From NCBI RefSeq assembly GCF_004345605.1, contig NZ_SLVY01000012.1, positions 1-64,000 of the forward strand: a stretch of DNA of 64,000 nucleotides. Reading direction: 5' to 3'. The position numbers and the translations under genes are program-made. A model generated the notes under the pieces. It saw only the letters and a list, made by a program, of their open reading frames with translations, had not been told where the DNA came from and did not search any database. The first letter of the stretch is position 1, and each line of letters starts with the position of its first letter. The stretch is from Rhodococcus sp. SMB37. GTDB lineage: Bacteria; Actinomycetota; Actinomycetes; Mycobacteriales; Mycobacteriaceae. Below are positions 27,328 to 39,354 of this stretch, piece by piece.

Positions 27328-28215
27328 GTGGCCGCTGCGCCGTTGCCGGTGCGCGATGGGTTGGGTCCCGATCGGGTTCGCATGCCGGTCGAGGGTGCCG
27401 CGCGCACGGTGCTCGGGTTTCTGCTCGACGAGTATCCGGAGGAGGACTGGCACGTCCGGATTGCGGCACGGGAACTCGTCGATGAGCATGGGCGGCAGGT
27501 GGATGAGCTGACTCGGTTCCAGCCGGGCCGGTTCGTGTATTTCTATCGGGAGCCGCCGCCGGAGACGCCGGTGCCGTTCCCGGTGGGGGTGCTGTATCGC
27601 GGGGACGGGTTGGTGGTGGTCGACAAGCCTCATTTCCTGTCGACGATCCCGCGGGGTGCGCATATTCGGGAGACGGTGACGGTGCGATTGCGGCGGGATC
27701 TGGATCTGCCGGATCTGGTGCCGGTGCATCGGCTCGATCGGATGACCGCCGGGGTGTTGCTGTGCACGAGTGATCCGCTGTTGCGGCGCCCGTATCAGGC
27801 GTTGTTCGAGCAGCAGCGGGTGCGCAAGGTGTATGAAGCGATCGCGGGGTATCGGCCGGAGTTGGAGTTTCCACGCACGGTGCGGACGCGGATCGTCAAG
27901 CGGCACGGTGAGTTGACGGCGACGCAGGTGCCGGGCGAGCCGAATTCGGAGACGCTGATCGAGTTGGTGGAGCGTCGTGGTGGGCGGGCTCGGTACCGGT
28001 TGTACCCGCGCACAGGTCGTACTCATCAATTGCGGTTGCATCTGATGTCGCTGGGTGTGCCGATCGAGGGGGACAATTTCTACCCGGTGTTCGTGCGTCG
28101 CGCGCCGGGGCAGTTCACCGATCCGTTGCAGTTGCTGGCGCGCACTTTGGAGTTCGTGGATCCGGTGAGTGGCGCGGTGCGGCGGTTCGACAGTGCGCAG
28201 GAGTTGTCGTGGTGA
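27328..28215 (+). CDS. RluA-family pseudouridine synthase
   Basis: The 295-residue enzyme isomerises uridine to pseudouridine in RNA. The catalytic Asp is about residue 137 in VPVHRLDRMTAGVLL, and the conserved Tyr/Arg motifs VRKVYEAIAG and YPRTGRTHQLRLHL are present. The N-terminal part (about 60 residues) may be an S4-like or accessory region. The usual HRLDxxTSG motif has Ala-Gly in place of Ser-Gly, a common variant. The start chosen is the GTG two bases after the trhO stop; a longer frame into trhO is rejected. The target site in rRNA or tRNA is not predictable from the sequence. Confidence 0.92.
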   Translation: MAAAPLPVRDGLGPDRVRMPVEGAARTVLGFLLDEYPEEDWHVRIAARELVDEHGRQVDELTRFQPGRFVYFYREPPPETPVPFPVGVLYRGDGLVVVDKPHFLSTIPRGAHIRETVTVRLRRDLDLPDLVPVHRLDRMTAGVLLCTSDPLLRRPYQALFEQQRVRKVYEAIAGYRPELEFPRTVRTRIVKRHGELTATQVPGEPNSETLIELVERRGGRARYRLYPRTGRTHQLRLHLMSLGVPIEGDNFYPVFVRRAPGQFTDPLQLLARTLEFVDPVSGAVRRFDSAQELSW

Positions 28216-28253
28216 GTGGTGCGGTGTCCTGATTGTGGGTGCGGGGGCGTGGC

Positions 28254-28535
28254 ATGAAACAATCGGTTTCCGTGAAGACCTTCGAATCCCTGTTCGCCGA
28301 GCTGACCGAGCGTGCTGCGACCCGTCCTGAGGGTTCCGGCACCGTTGCTGCGTTGGATGCCGGTGTCCATGCGCAGGGCAAGAAGGTACTCGAGGAAGCC
28401 GGCGAAGTGTGGATCGCTGCCGAGTACCAGTCCGATGAGGAGCTCGCTGAGGAGATCTCCCAGCTGCTGTACTGGACGCAGGTATTGATGGTGGGGCGTG
28501 GCCTGAAGCTCGAGGACGTCTACAAGCATCTGTGA
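28254..28535 (+). CDS. hisE: Phosphoribosyl-ATP pyrophosphatase
   Basis: This 93-residue enzyme catalyses the second step of histidine synthesis, hydrolysing phosphoribosyl-ATP to phosphoribosyl-AMP. The MazG-like helical fold has [16 protein letters not shown] and [14 protein letters not shown], the metal-binding acidic residues. The start at ATG 28254 ([11 protein letters not shown]) matches the N-terminus known from mycobacterial HisE; a GTG at 28272 is an alternative. hisG follows after 99 bp in the same direction, the conserved hisEG arrangement of actinobacteria. Confidence 0.96.
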   Translation: MKQSVSVKTFESLFAELTERAATRPEGSGTVAALDAGVHAQGKKVLEEAGEVWIAAEYQSDEELAEEISQLLYWTQVLMVGRGLKLEDVYKHL

Positions 28536-28634
28536 CGGGCGGTGACCGCCGCTTCGGTGGTGGGTGTGCCGTCCGTGCCCCGGATGTGTCCTGATCGATC
28601 TTCTTGCCCCCTTCTGTCCGAAAGGATTTCTTCC

Positions 28635-29504
28635 ATGCTGCGCGTTGCAGTTCCCAACAAGGGCTCGTTGTCCGAGTCTGCCGCCGAGATTCTGCGGGAG
28701 GCCGGTTACCGCTGGCGCTCCGATTCCCGGGATCTGACTGTGATCGACCCGGTCAACGAGGTCGAGTTCTTCTTTTTGCGTCCTAAGGACATCGCGATCT
28801 ATGTCGGGTCGGGTGAGCTCGATCTGGGTATCACCGGCCGGGATCTGGCGTTGGATTCGGGTGCACCTGTCGCCGAGCGGTTGTCGTTGGGCTTCGGGTC
28901 GTCGAGGTTCAGGTATGCGGGTCCGAAGGGTCGGGAGTGGGAGATCGAGGATCTGCGGGGTCTGCGGATCGCGACGTCGTACGCGAATCTGGTGCGTAAG
29001 GATCTGGCCGAGCGGGGTATCGAGGCAACGGTGATCCGGCTCGATGGTGCGGTGGAGATCTCGATCCAGCTCGGTGTCGCGGATGCGATCGCCGATGTGG
29101 TGGGGTCGGGTCGTACGCTGCGGCAGCACGAGCTGGTGGCGTTCGGGGATTCTTTGTGCGACTCGGAGGGTGTGCTGATCGAGCGGGAGGGCGCGGATCG
29201 GACCGATCGGGCCCGCAACCAGCTGATCGCCCGCCTCGAGGGTGTGGTCTTCGCGCAGCAGTACGTGATGATCGACTACGACTGCCCGAAGCACCTGCTC
29301 GATGCTGCGGTGAAGGTGACTCCCGGTTTGGAGTCTCCGACGATCTCGCCGCTGGCGAACGACTATTCGGTGGCGGTGCGGGCGATGGTGCCGCGCAAGG
29401 GCCACAATGCGGTGATGGATCGGCTTGCGGAGATCGGTGCCCGCGCGATCCTGGCATCGGATATCCGGTCGTGCCGCGCGATGCGGGGCGTCACCGAGGA
29501 GTGA
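28635..29504 (+). CDS. hisG: ATP phosphoribosyltransferase, long form
   Basis: This 289-residue enzyme joins ATP and PRPP in the first, feedback-regulated step of histidine synthesis. The start [19 protein letters not shown], the [16 protein letters not shown] region, [13 protein letters not shown] and the PRPP loop [18 protein letters not shown] are characteristic. The C-terminal ACT-like regulatory domain from about residue 210 marks the long, histidine-inhibited form that needs no HisZ. The ATG at 28635 follows GAAAGGA nine bases upstream. It converges on the thioesterase gene at 29550. Confidence 0.97.
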   Translation: MLRVAVPNKGSLSESAAEILREAGYRWRSDSRDLTVIDPVNEVEFFFLRPKDIAIYVGSGELDLGITGRDLALDSGAPVAERLSLGFGSSRFRYAGPKGREWEIEDLRGLRIATSYANLVRKDLAERGIEATVIRLDGAVEISIQLGVADAIADVVGSGRTLRQHELVAFGDSLCDSEGVLIEREGADRTDRARNQLIARLEGVVFAQQYVMIDYDCPKHLLDAAVKVTPGLESPTISPLANDYSVAVRAMVPRKGHNAVMDRLAEIGARAILASDIRSCRAMRGVTEE

Positions 29505-29512
29505 AGTGATCC

Positions 29513-29549
29513 CCCCGCCGCGGGGTGAGGTGACAGGTGCGGTCTCGCG

Positions 29550-29567
<18 letters not shown>
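29513..29567. terminator. Bidirectional hairpins between hisG and the thioesterase gene
   Basis: CAGGTGCGG (29534-29542) pairs with CCGCACCTG (29559-29567), a 9-bp stem with a 16-nt loop that overlaps the last codons of the opposing gene. A smaller CCCCG/CGGGG dyad precedes it at 29513-29525. Position between convergent genes supports termination in both directions. Confidence 0.6.
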
Positions 29568-31406
<1,839 letters not shown>

Positions 31407-31433
31407 GACGCCGCCGTGCGGTGATGTGCCGGT

Positions 31434-31943
31434 TCACTCGCAGGTGAGGCGACCCATTTCGAGGACGGAGCACGTGCTGTCGTCGGCGAGCAGCCACGCG
31501 TCGTCTACCTCGGTGAAGGTCAGGGTCACGGGTGCGCCGCCGTGCGGTCCGGCGATCTCGGTGACGGCGGTGACGGTGGTGTCGTCTACGCCGTTGACCT
31601 CCCCGACCGCGGCGGTGAGGGGGTAGCCGGTGAGCACTTCGTTGAATTGGGTGATCACGGCTGTGCGGGCCTCACCGTTTTCGATGACGGCAATCTTGGC
31701 GTCGACGGGGGCGGCGGGGTCGAAGAACACGTCCATCTGGGTCTGGAGTTCGGCGGCGTCGACGGGGGCCTCGGCAGTGCCACTGGTCGTCTCGGCGGCG
31801 GTGGTTGGCTCGGTATCGGTGGTGTCGGCGCTGGTCGTGGTGGTCGCCTCGTCGGTGGTGGTGTCGCTGTCTGAGGAGCAGGCGGGCAGCACGGTGACGG
31901 CGAGGACGGTGGCCGCGGCGGCCCAGAGGGTGCGGGTGTTCAC
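31434..31943 (-). CDS. lppK: Secreted lipoprotein, LppK/MTB12-like
   Basis: This 169-residue protein has a signal peptide (MNTRTLWAAAATVLAVTVLPACSS) with lipobox LPAC at the predicted cleavage site, a Thr/Ser/Glu-rich linker of about 40 residues, and a C-terminal domain of about 110 residues of the low-molecular-weight antigen MTB12 type (FFDPAAPVDAKIAVIENGE). The function is unknown; exposure on the outer face of the membrane is expected. GTG 31943 has AAGGA eight bases upstream. The gene lies between trmI and arc as lppK does in M. tuberculosis, and an IdeR-like box lies upstream of it. Confidence 0.85.
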   Translation of the reverse strand: MNTRTLWAAAATVLAVTVLPACSSDSDTTTDEATTTTSADTTDTEPTTAAETTSGTAEAPVDAAELQTQMDVFFDPAAPVDAKIAVIENGEARTAVITQFNEVLTGYPLTAAVGEVNGVDDTTVTAVTEIAGPHGGAPVTLTFTEVDDAWLLADDSTCSVLEMGRLTCE

Positions 31944-31989
31944 AGGAGCAGTCCTTTCGGGAACAAACGAAACGGCACGATTGTCGAGA

Positions 31990-32008
31990 TTAGGCAAGGC
32001 TAACAGTG
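31990..32008 (-). promoter_or_regulatory. Candidate IdeR/DtxR iron box upstream of the lipoprotein gene
   Basis: TTAGGCAAGGCTAACAGTG, read on the plus strand, matches 13 of 19 positions of the consensus TTAGGTTAGGCTAACCTAA that I remember for IdeR and DtxR, including the whole AGGCTAAC core. It lies 47 bases upstream of the lppK-like start, where it could block transcription when iron is plentiful. It is also 131 bases upstream of arc. Confidence 0.5.
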
Positions 32009-32138
32009 TGGTGAGGGGGTGCGTCGCCGTGTACCCGTGACTGAGGCGACACGCGTTCGCAACACGAGGATTTCGTGTCGCCCCCCACTTTCGGCGAACT
32101 GCCGGTAGCGTGGAATGACCAAGTGGAGGGAGTCGCAC

Positions 32139-33920
32139 ATGACCTCGTCAGAGAATCCGGATTCGGGTGCTGCCGCACGGGAACTCGAAGAACTGCGCGC
32201 CGAGGTGGTCGCCCTCCGGACCAGGCTCACCGAACCGTCCGATCGTGTCCGCGACCTCGAATCGAGGCTCGAGTCGGTCACGGTACGTAATGGGAAGCTG
32301 CTCGAGACCCTCAAGGAGGCGCGTCAGCAGTTGCTCACGCTCCGCGAGGAGGTCGATCGGCTCGGTCAACCGCCCAGCGGGTACGGGGTGCTGCTCGAGT
32401 CGTTCGAGGACAGCACCGTCGACGTGTTCACCTCGGGCCGCAAGATGCGGGTGGGGGTGTCCCCGAATCTCGAGATCGACTCGTTCCGGACCGGCCAGAC
32501 CGTGCGCTTGAACGAGGCGTTGACGGTGGTCGAGGTCGGTGGGTTCGAACGTGTCGGTGAGATCACCACATTGCGCGAGTTGCTCGACGACGGGCGCCGC
32601 GCGCTGGTGGTCGGGCATGCCGACGAGGAGCGGGTGGTGTGGCTGTCGGAACCGCTCGCGCAGATCGCGGCCCGCAGCCTCGATTCGTCGGTCGAGGAGG
32701 TCACCGACGAGAACGGTGACCGGCTCACGCTGCGGTCGGGTGATTCGTTGCTGGTCGACAGCAAGGCCGGGTATGCGTTCGAGCGGATCCCCAAGGCCGA
32801 GGTCGAGGATCTGGTGCTCGAAGAGGTGCCGGATGTCGACTACGGCGATATCGGTGGTCTGGGGCGGCAGATCGAGCAGATCCGCGATGCCGTCGAGTTG
32901 CCGTTTCTGCACAAGGACCTGTTCCGCGAATACGCGTTGCGGCCACCGAAGGGTGTGCTGCTGTACGGACCGCCCGGGTGCGGTAAGACCCTCATTGCGA
33001 AGGCGGTCGCGAATTCGCTGGCGAAGAAGATCGCCGAGGCCCGTGGTGAGGATTCGAAGGAAGCCAAGTCCTTCTTCCTCAACATCAAGGGTCCGGAGCT
33101 GCTCAACAAGTTCGTCGGTGAAACCGAGCGGCACATCCGGATGATCTTCCAGCGGGCCCGGGAGAAGGCGTCCGAGGGCACTCCGGTGATCGTGTTCTTC
33201 GACGAGATGGATTCGATCTTCCGTACCCGCGGGTCGGGTGTGTCGTCGGATGTGGAGACGACGGTCGTGCCGCAGTTGCTCAGTGAGATCGATGGTGTCG
33301 AGGGGCTCGAGAACGTCATCGTCATCGGTGCGTCCAACCGCGAGGACATGATCGACCCGGCGATCCTGCGCCCGGGTCGGCTCGATGTGAAGATCAAGAT
33401 CGAGCGTCCCGACGCTGAGGCTGCGCTGGACATCTTCTCGAAGTACCTGACGGAGCAGTTGCCGGTGCATGCCGACGACATCGCCGAGTTCGGTGGCGAT
33501 CGGTCGGCGTGCGTGCGGGCGATGATCGAGCGGGTGGTCGATCGGATGTACGCGGAGTCCGAGGAGAATCGGTTCCTGGAGGTCACCTACGCGAACGGCG
33601 ACAAGGAGGTCCTGTACTTCAAGGACTTCAACTCGGGCGCGATGATCCAGAACATCGTCGACCGCGCGAAGAAGTATGCGATCAAGGCGGTGCTGGACAC
33701 CGGAGCGAACGGTCTGCGGGTGCAGCATCTGCTGGACTCGATCGTCGACGAGTTCGCCGAGAACGAGGATCTGCCCAACACCACCAACCCCGACGACTGG
33801 GCACGGATCTCCGGGAAGAAGGGCGAGCGGATCGTGTACATCCGCACGTTGGTCACGGGCAAGAATGCGAGTGCGAGCCGCGCGATCGACACCGAGTCGA
33901 ACACCGGCCAGTACCTGTAG
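32139..33920 (+). CDS. arc: Proteasome-associated AAA ATPase (ARC/Mpa)
   Basis: This 593-residue hexameric ATPase captures pupylated proteins, unfolds them and passes them to the 20S proteasome. Residues about 12-70 form the Pup-binding coiled coil ([17 protein letters not shown] onward), followed by two OB domains, then the AAA module with Walker A GPPGCGKT at 277-284 and Walker B FFDEMDS at 353-359. The C-terminus ends GQYL, the Gln-Tyr-Leu gate-opening motif. ATG 32139 follows GGAGGGAG; a short upstream extension is not needed. It begins the proteasome locus, with a Ddn-like gene between it and dop. Confidence 0.97.
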   Translation: MTSSENPDSGAAARELEELRAEVVALRTRLTEPSDRVRDLESRLESVTVRNGKLLETLKEARQQLLTLREEVDRLGQPPSGYGVLLESFEDSTVDVFTSGRKMRVGVSPNLEIDSFRTGQTVRLNEALTVVEVGGFERVGEITTLRELLDDGRRALVVGHADEERVVWLSEPLAQIAARSLDSSVEEVTDENGDRLTLRSGDSLLVDSKAGYAFERIPKAEVEDLVLEEVPDVDYGDIGGLGRQIEQIRDAVELPFLHKDLFREYALRPPKGVLLYGPPGCGKTLIAKAVANSLAKKIAEARGEDSKEAKSFFLNIKGPELLNKFVGETERHIRMIFQRAREKASEGTPVIVFFDEMDSIFRTRGSGVSSDVETTVVPQLLSEIDGVEGLENVIVIGASNREDMIDPAILRPGRLDVKIKIERPDAEAALDIFSKYLTEQLPVHADDIAEFGGDRSACVRAMIERVVDRMYAESEENRFLEVTYANGDKEVLYFKDFNSGAMIQNIVDRAKKYAIKAVLDTGANGLRVQHLLDSIVDEFAENEDLPNTTNPDDWARISGKKGERIVYIRTLVTGKNASASRAIDTESNTGQYL

Positions 33921-33949
33921 CGGACCGGTATGCCGACCGGGGAGGCGCC

Positions 33950-34354
33950 ATGCCGCTGCCGCGCGTGTTGGCCCGGGCCAATCGGGTCGTCACGAACCGG
34001 ATCGCGACACCGGTGGCCTGGTATCTGCCGGGCACCGGTGTCGTCGAGCATCGCGGTCGCCGGTCCGGCCGGCAGTACCGGACACCGGTGCTGCTGTTCA
34101 CCGACGGTGCGCGGTTTCGGGTGGCGTTGACGTACGGCACCGGCACCGATTGGGTGCGGAATGTGCGGGCCGCCGGGGGTGCTGCGGTGCTGACCCGCGG
34201 TCGGCGGGTGCCGGTGTCGGACCCGAGAATCGGCGATGATCCGCGGGCCGGGTGGGCGCCGTGGCCGGTCGCGGCGGTGTTGCGGCTGATCGATGCGTCG
34301 AGCTATCTGGATTGCACGGCCCGCCGCACTGGCGCCGGTTCGCCGATCACCTAG
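33950..34354 (+). CDS. Ddn-like deazaflavin (F420)-dependent nitroreductase family protein
   Basis: The 134-residue protein belongs to the small split-barrel family related to mycobacterial Ddn ([32 protein letters not shown], then [16 protein letters not shown]). Members use reduced F420 or act as quinone reductases, often membrane-associated. The conserved RSG-xRTP and GWVRNxRA-like motifs are present. The ATG at 33950 follows GGAGG. It sits 29 bp after arc and 10 bp before dop, in the same direction, so it is probably co-transcribed with the proteasome genes. That placement does not prove a role in pupylation. Confidence 0.82.
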   Translation: MPLPRVLARANRVVTNRIATPVAWYLPGTGVVEHRGRRSGRQYRTPVLLFTDGARFRVALTYGTGTDWVRNVRAAGGAAVLTRGRRVPVSDPRIGDDPRAGWAPWPVAAVLRLIDASSYLDCTARRTGAGSPIT

Positions 34355-34357
34355 TCT
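34352..34357 (+). promoter_or_regulatory. -10 hexamer for a leaderless dop transcript
   Basis: TAGTCT lies seven bases before the ATG of dop and overlaps the stop of the Ddn-like gene, so dop may have an internal leaderless promoter besides read-through from arc. Confidence 0.45.
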
Positions 34358-34364
34358 CGACGGT

Positions 34365-35858
34365 ATGCAGCGGATCATCGGTATCGAGGTCGAATACGGG
34401 ATTTCGTCGCCCAGTGACCCCACAGCGAACCCCATCCTGACATCCACCCAGGCGGTCCTGGCGTACGCGGCGGCGGCGGGGGTGCCGCGCGCGAAGCGGA
34501 CCCGCTGGGACTACGAGGTGGAGTCACCGCTGCGGGATGCCCGCGGCTTCGATCTGGGGCGCTTCAACGGTCCGGCGCCGGTGATCGATGCCGATGAGGT
34601 CGGTGCGGCCAACATGATCCTCACCAACGGGGCGCGCCTGTATGTCGATCATGCGCATCCCGAATTCTCGGCACCGGAGGTCACCGACCCGCTCGATGCG
34701 GTGATCTGGGACAAGGCCGGCGAGCGGGTGATGGAGGCCGCGGCCAGGCATGCGTCGAGTGTGCCCGGTGCGCCGCGCCTGCAGTTGTACAAGAACAACG
34801 TCGACGGCAAGGGTGCGTCCTACGGCACGCATGAGAACTATCTGATGGCGCGGGACACCCCGTTCTCGGCGGTGATCGCGGGCCTGACCCCGTTCTTCGC
34901 GTCGCGGCAGGTGATCTGTGGGTCCGGGCGGGTGGGGATCGGGCAGTCCGGTGACGAACCCGGTTTCCAGCTGTCGCAGCGCGCCGATTACATCGAGGTC
35001 GAGGTCGGGTTGGAGACCACCCTCAAGCGCGGCATCATCAATACTCGCGACGAGCCGCACGCCGACCCCGACAAGTATCGGCGTCTGCATGTGATCATCG
35101 GTGATGCGAACCTGGCGGAGATGTCGACGTACCTGAAGGTCGGCACGACGGCGTTGGTGCTCGATCTGATCGAGGCGGGCGTCGATCTGTCGGATCTGCA
35201 GTTGGCGCGGCCGGTCACGGCGGTGCACCACATCAGTCACGATCCGACTCTACGCAAGACGGTGGCCTTGTCGGACGGCCGGGAGGTCACGGGTCTGGCG
35301 TTGCAGCGTCTGTACCATGAGCGGGCCGCGAAGTTCCACGATGGCACCGACGACGCGCGGGTCGTCGATATTCTGGACAAGTGGGCGATGGTGCTCGATC
35401 TGCTCGAGCGGGATCCGATGGAATGCGCGGATCTGCTGGACTGGCCTGCGAAACTGCGGTTGCTCGAAGGGTTCCGGCAGCGGGAGAGCTTGGCGTGGTC
35501 GGCGCCGCGGCTGCACATGGTGGATCTGCAGTATTCGGATGTGCGTCTCGACAAGGGCCTGTACAACCGGCTCGTGGCCCGCGGGTCGATGCAGCGTCTG
35601 GTCAGCGAACAGCAGGTGCTCGACGCGGTGGATACCCCGCCGACGGACACCCGCGCGTATTTCCGCGGTGAGTGCCTGCGCCGGTTCGGTGCCGATATCG
35701 CGGCGGCGTCGTGGGATTCGGTGATCTTCGATCTCGGCGGCGAGTCGCTGGTGCGGATCCCGACTCTCGAGCCGTTGCGGGGCAGCCGCGCGCATGTCGG
35801 GGAGCTGCTCGAGACGGCGCAGTCGGCGGCGGAACTGGTCGATCAGCTCACTCACTGA
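34365..35858 (+). CDS. dop: Pup deamidase / depupylase
   Basis: Dop deamidates the C-terminal Gln of Pup to Glu and also removes Pup from substrates. The 497-residue protein has the carboxylate-amine ligase fold: start [14 protein letters not shown] with the catalytic glutamates, [34 protein letters not shown] and [23 protein letters not shown], shared with PafA. The region around residues 37-75 ([15 protein letters not shown]) is the Dop-loop, absent from PafA, which identifies this paralogue as Dop. It is upstream of pup, as in all known Pup loci. Confidence 0.96.
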   Translation: MQRIIGIEVEYGISSPSDPTANPILTSTQAVLAYAAAAGVPRAKRTRWDYEVESPLRDARGFDLGRFNGPAPVIDADEVGAANMILTNGARLYVDHAHPEFSAPEVTDPLDAVIWDKAGERVMEAAARHASSVPGAPRLQLYKNNVDGKGASYGTHENYLMARDTPFSAVIAGLTPFFASRQVICGSGRVGIGQSGDEPGFQLSQRADYIEVEVGLETTLKRGIINTRDEPHADPDKYRRLHVIIGDANLAEMSTYLKVGTTALVLDLIEAGVDLSDLQLARPVTAVHHISHDPTLRKTVALSDGREVTGLALQRLYHERAAKFHDGTDDARVVDILDKWAMVLDLLERDPMECADLLDWPAKLRLLEGFRQRESLAWSAPRLHMVDLQYSDVRLDKGLYNRLVARGSMQRLVSEQQVLDAVDTPPTDTRAYFRGECLRRFGADIAAASWDSVIFDLGGESLVRIPTLEPLRGSRAHVGELLETAQSAAELVDQLTH

Positions 35859-36022
35859 CCGTCGGATCATCCCGATGGGAGTGGGGTGCTGCGGTGGCGA
35901 CACGCGCCGGGACGCCACGCGCAGTGGCGTCTGCTCGGTAGTGTGGAGATCGATGTCGTGGTGTGCGGCACGGTCGCCGACCGGGGTCGTGTGCCACTCG
36001 AGTGCAGGAGGAGGTCGCGGCT

Positions 36023-36214
36023 ATGGCGCAGGAGCAGACCACACGCGGTGGCGGCGGAGACGACGACGAGATCACCGGCGACGGCGGGGCAGGGCAGGAA
36101 CGCCGCGAGAAGCTGGCCTCGGAGACCGACGATCTCCTCGACGAGATCGATGATGTGCTCGAGGAGAATGCGGAGGACTTCGTCCGGGCGTATGTGCAGA
36201 AGGGTGGCCAGTGA
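36023..36214 (+). CDS. pup: Prokaryotic ubiquitin-like protein Pup
   Basis: This 63-residue, mostly disordered protein is ligated to lysines of target proteins as a degradation tag. It has the family pattern: a Gly/Asp-rich N-terminus, the helical ARC-binding segment from about residue 27 ([30 protein letters not shown]), and the C-terminus VQKGGQ. The last residue is Gln, so Dop must convert it to Glu before PafA can use it. AGGAGGAGG precedes the ATG. The TGA overlaps the prcB GTG by three bases within GTGA. Confidence 0.97.
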   Translation: MAQEQTTRGGGGDDDEITGDGGAGQERREKLASETDDLLDEIDDVLEENAEDFVRAYVQKGGQ

Positions 36215-37065
36215 CAGCGGACAGATCCTCGCTTCCTTACCGCGAGGTGCAGGGGCGCCTGCACCTCGCGTCCCCACTGTCGTCGTTCACCGATCATCTT
36301 CGGGCCTATGCGCCGGAGTTGTTGCCGGAGAATCGGTTCGCGCGTGAGCTGGGCAGTTTCGGTGAGCTTGCACCGCACGGCACCACCATTGTGGCGGTCG
36401 CATTCGACGGTGGGGTGATCCTCGCCGGTGATCGGCGGGCCACGATGGGCAACATGATTGCGTCACGTGACGTGGAGAAGGTGTTCGTTACCGACGCGTA
36501 TTCCGCGGCGGGTATCGCCGGTACCGCGGGGCTGGCCGTCGAGATGGTGCGGTTGTTCGCGGTCGAACTCGAACACTACGAGAAGATCGAGGGTGTGTCG
36601 CTGACTTTCGACGGCAAGGCGAACCGGCTGGCGTCGATGGTGCGTGGCAATCTCGGTGCGGCCATGCAGGGCCTTGCGGTGGTGCCGTTGCTCGTCGGGT
36701 TCGATGTGGATGCGCCTGATGTGCGTCGTGCGGGGCGGATCGTGTCGTACGACGTGGTCGGTGGCCGCTATGAGGAACGTGCCGGGTATCACGCGGTGGG
36801 TTCCGGGTCGGTGTTCGCGAAGTCGTCTCTCAAGAAGCTCTACCGCGCCGACGCCGACGAGGCGACCGCGCTGCGCACCGCCGTCGAGGCGTTGTACGAC
36901 GCGGCCGACGACGATTCGGCGACCGGTGGGCCGGACACGACCCGCGGGATCTATCCGACCGCGGTGGCAGTCACCGAGGCCGGGGCGGTCGTGGTCCCGG
37001 AGGCGGATCTGGCGGAGTTGGCGCAGGCAATCGTGGTCGACCGTACTGCAGGAGGTGCCCGATGA
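36211..37065 (+). CDS. prcB: 20S proteasome beta subunit
   Basis: This 284-residue precursor forms the catalytic beta rings. A 57-residue propeptide ending in APHG is removed to expose Thr 58 ([21 protein letters not shown]), the N-terminal nucleophile; the conserved Lys (Arg/Lys region GDRRATMGN and SRDVEKVF) and Asp are present. The GTG start overlaps the pup stop. The downstream prcA ATG overlaps the prcB stop (ATGA). Only one prcB is present here, while some Rhodococcus strains have two. Confidence 0.97.
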   Translation: MTADRSSLPYREVQGRLHLASPLSSFTDHLRAYAPELLPENRFARELGSFGELAPHGTTIVAVAFDGGVILAGDRRATMGNMIASRDVEKVFVTDAYSAAGIAGTAGLAVEMVRLFAVELEHYEKIEGVSLTFDGKANRLASMVRGNLGAAMQGLAVVPLLVGFDVDAPDVRRAGRIVSYDVVGGRYEERAGYHAVGSGSVFAKSSLKKLYRADADEATALRTAVEALYDAADDDSATGGPDTTRGIYPTAVAVTEAGAVVVPEADLAELAQAIVVDRTAGGAR

Positions 37066-37826
37066 CGTTGCCGTATTACGCATCCGCCGAGCAGATCATG
37101 CGTGATCGCTCGGAGTTGGCCCGTAAGGGCATCGCCCGAGGGCGCAGTGTGATCGCGTTGATCTACGCGGACGGTGTGGTGTTCGTGGCGGAGAATCCGT
37201 CGAAGGCGCTGCACAAGATCAGTGAACTGTACGACCGGCTGGGGTTCGCCGCGGTCGGTAAGTACAACGAGTTCGAAGCGTTGCGGCGCTCCGGGATCAT
37301 GCGCGCCGACATGCTCGGCTATTCGTACGATCGGCGTGATGTGACGGGCCGGTCGCTCGCGAATGCGTACGCGCAGACTCTGGGAACGATCTTCACCGAC
37401 CAGCCGAAGCCGTACGAGGTGGAGATCTGTGTCGCGGAGGTCGGTCAGGCCGGCGGCAACGAGTCGGCGCAGCTGTATCGCATCACCTACGACGGGTCGA
37501 TCGTCGACGAACCGCAGTTCGTGGTAATGGGCGGCAACACCGAACCGATCCTGACGGCGGTACGGGAGTCGTACCGTCCGGGTCTGGCATTGGCGGACGC
37601 TGTGCAGGTGGCCGTGTCCGCGCTGCAGAAGGGCACCTCCACCGGGGCGGATTCCGTGGGTCGGGTCCTCGGTCGCGGGGAGCTCGAAGTGGCGGTGCTC
37701 GAGCGGTCCCGGCCGCGGCGCGCGTTCCGCCGTATCTCCGGCGCGGTCCTCGACGCGCTGCTGCCCGCTGCCGCGACCCCGGACGCCCCGAAGAGCGACG
37801 GCGACACCGATCAGGGTGCGAGCTGA
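37062..37826 (+). CDS. prcA: 20S proteasome alpha subunit
   Basis: The 254-residue protein forms the outer rings and gate of the proteasome. The N-terminus [29 protein letters not shown] is the typical gating helix of actinobacterial alpha subunits, followed by the Ntn fold without a catalytic Thr ([18 protein letters not shown]). The C-terminal part is a Pro/Ala-rich charged tail. The ATG overlaps the prcB stop. Its last 16 bases overlap the end of a convergent gene on the minus strand, an unusual tight end for a proteasome operon. Confidence 0.97.
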   Translation: MTLPYYASAEQIMRDRSELARKGIARGRSVIALIYADGVVFVAENPSKALHKISELYDRLGFAAVGKYNEFEALRRSGIMRADMLGYSYDRRDVTGRSLANAYAQTLGTIFTDQPKPYEVEICVAEVGQAGGNESAQLYRITYDGSIVDEPQFVVMGGNTEPILTAVRESYRPGLALADAVQVAVSALQKGTSTGADSVGRVLGRGELEVAVLERSRPRRAFRRISGAVLDALLPAAATPDAPKSDGDTDQGAS

Positions 37827-39292
37827 GCGTCCGGTAGCCGGTACACGGTCAACGCCGACGGCACCGCCTTCACCTCGAAGGCGGTGCCGTCGGCTGTGAC
37901 CTCCCCGTCGGTCGCCAACGTCACCGGCGGCCCGTCGAGGTGCACTGACAGCGAGGTGACGTCCTGCTGCCGGTACACAGCGCTGGTGCCGAGGGTGCCG
38001 GTCGCCGCGGCGAACAACAGCCGGGTGCGTGACCAGCGTCGATCCGCACGGAGATAGCGCACGTCGAGGGTGCCGGCGTCCAGCGCGGTCCGCGACATCG
38101 GCACCTGGTCGGTGGGCCGGTAGTGGCCGTTGCCGACGAACAGCAACCACAGCGCCATCTCGGTGCCGTCGACCCGCGCACGGATCGGTTCGGCGGTGGC
38201 GAGCACCGTGATCATCGCGGCGGCGGCCGCAGGCCATTTCCCGATCCGGGGTTGCCACTTGTCTCGTAACCGCACCGAATCCGGGTAGCCGCCGAGGCTG
38301 GCGGTGTTGACGAAAACCTGGTCGCTGCGCCCATCGGGGCCGTGCACGGTCACCGCCCCCACGTCGACGCGCGCGGCCTGCCCGTCGGTCACGGCCCGCA
38401 CCGTGTCGTCGAGGGTTCCTGCGCCGACGTCCAGCGCGAAATGGTTGAGGGTGCCGCCGGGGAAGACCGCAAGCGGCAGATCATGACGGTGGGCGATCGC
38501 AGCGACGGTCTGCACGGTGCCGTCCCCACCGCACACGCCCAGCGCCTGCGGTCGTGTGGTGGCGACGAGCTGTTCGAGCCATCGGTCGAGATCGGTGTCG
38601 GCTTCGAGTTCGGCGATATGGGCGTGCGGCAGCCGGTCGGCGAGGTCGTCGGCGGTACCGGAACCGGTGCCGGATCGAGGATTGACCACCACCAGCAGTC
38701 CTGCACCGGCGGGTAGTGCCGGGGCGTCGGCGGTGGTGTCGGCGCGGGCCGGTTCGTCGGCGCGGACCGCCCACCAGCGCCGGGTTGACAGCGCGACCGC
38801 GGAGCCGATGGCGGCCCCGAACAGCACGTCGCCGGGCCAATGCACCCCGGTGTGCACCCGTGAATAGGCGACGAGCGCCGCGAGCGGGGCCAGGACGGCA
38901 CCCGCGACCGGTGATTCGAGTGCAACCCCCGTCACGAACGCTGCGGCGGAGGCGGAATGCCCGGACGGGAACGACGAGGATGCCGGAATCGGCACGAGGC
39001 GCCGCGCGAACCGCGGATCGGTGCGGGCCGGGGGCCTACGGCGCGGCAGCAACGGTTTGAGGATGCCGTTGGCCAGCGCGCTGGCGCCGGCGACCGACGC
39101 CAATCCGCGCACCGCGCCGCGGCGGGCACGGCCCCCGCACAGCACACACACGGCAGCGCAACCCATCCACAGGACACTGTGGTCGGCGCTGCGGGTCAGG
39201 CGCCGGAAGAGCGGATCGACGGCGGTGGGCACACGGTCGGTGAGCGCGAAGAGGGCGTGGTCGGCATCGCGGGTGTGTCGACGGAAGGTCAC
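37811..39292 (-). CDS. PAP2 phosphatase - diacylglycerol kinase fusion
   Basis: This 493-residue protein joins two lipid enzymes. Residues about 1-180 form a membrane PAP2 phosphatase with [29 protein letters not shown] and [16 protein letters not shown]. Residues about 195-493 form a DagK-like lipid kinase with [11 protein letters not shown] and [13 protein letters not shown], and [12 protein letters not shown]. It may interconvert phosphatidate and diacylglycerol or act on polyprenyl phosphates. Such fusions occur in other actinobacteria. It is inserted, on the opposite strand, between prcA and pafA, and overlaps the prcA end by 16 bp. The start is a GTG with no clear Shine-Dalgarno, 62 bp from the divergent pafA. 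Confidence 0.9.
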   Translation of the reverse strand: MTFRRHTRDADHALFALTDRVPTAVDPLFRRLTRSADHSVLWMGCAAVCVLCGGRARRGAVRGLASVAGASALANGILKPLLPRRRPPARTDPRFARRLVPIPASSSFPSGHSASAAAFVTGVALESPVAGAVLAPLAALVAYSRVHTGVHWPGDVLFGAAIGSAVALSTRRWWAVRADEPARADTTADAPALPAGAGLLVVVNPRSGTGSGTADDLADRLPHAHIAELEADTDLDRWLEQLVATTRPQALGVCGGDGTVQTVAAIAHRHDLPLAVFPGGTLNHFALDVGAGTLDDTVRAVTDGQAARVDVGAVTVHGPDGRSDQVFVNTASLGGYPDSVRLRDKWQPRIGKWPAAAAAMITVLATAEPIRARVDGTEMALWLLFVGNGHYRPTDQVPMSRTALDAGTLDVRYLRADRRWSRTRLLFAAATGTLGTSAVYRQQDVTSLSVHLDGPPVTLATDGEVTADGTAFEVKAVPSALTVYRLPDAQLAP

Positions 39293-39342
39293 AGCTGGAC
39301 ACTGTAGATGCGTTGCACCCTCTCGGTGTTACGTGCGCGCGG

Positions 39343-39348
39343 TACTGT
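39343..39348 (+). promoter_or_regulatory. -10 hexamer for a leaderless pafA transcript
   Basis: TACTGT lies six bases before the GTG of pafA in the 62-bp divergent gap. It shows that pafA has its own promoter here, separated from the prcBA operon by an opposing gene. Confidence 0.55.
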
Positions 39349-39354
39349 CGAAGT

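Noticed and set aside
32148-33728. 526-residue minus-strand reading frame over arc
   Set aside because: It mirrors the third-position bias of arc and lacks any recognisable domain or start signal.
36211-37065. Second beta-subunit gene as in some Rhodococcus
   Set aside because: Only one prcB is found in the window; a second copy could be elsewhere.
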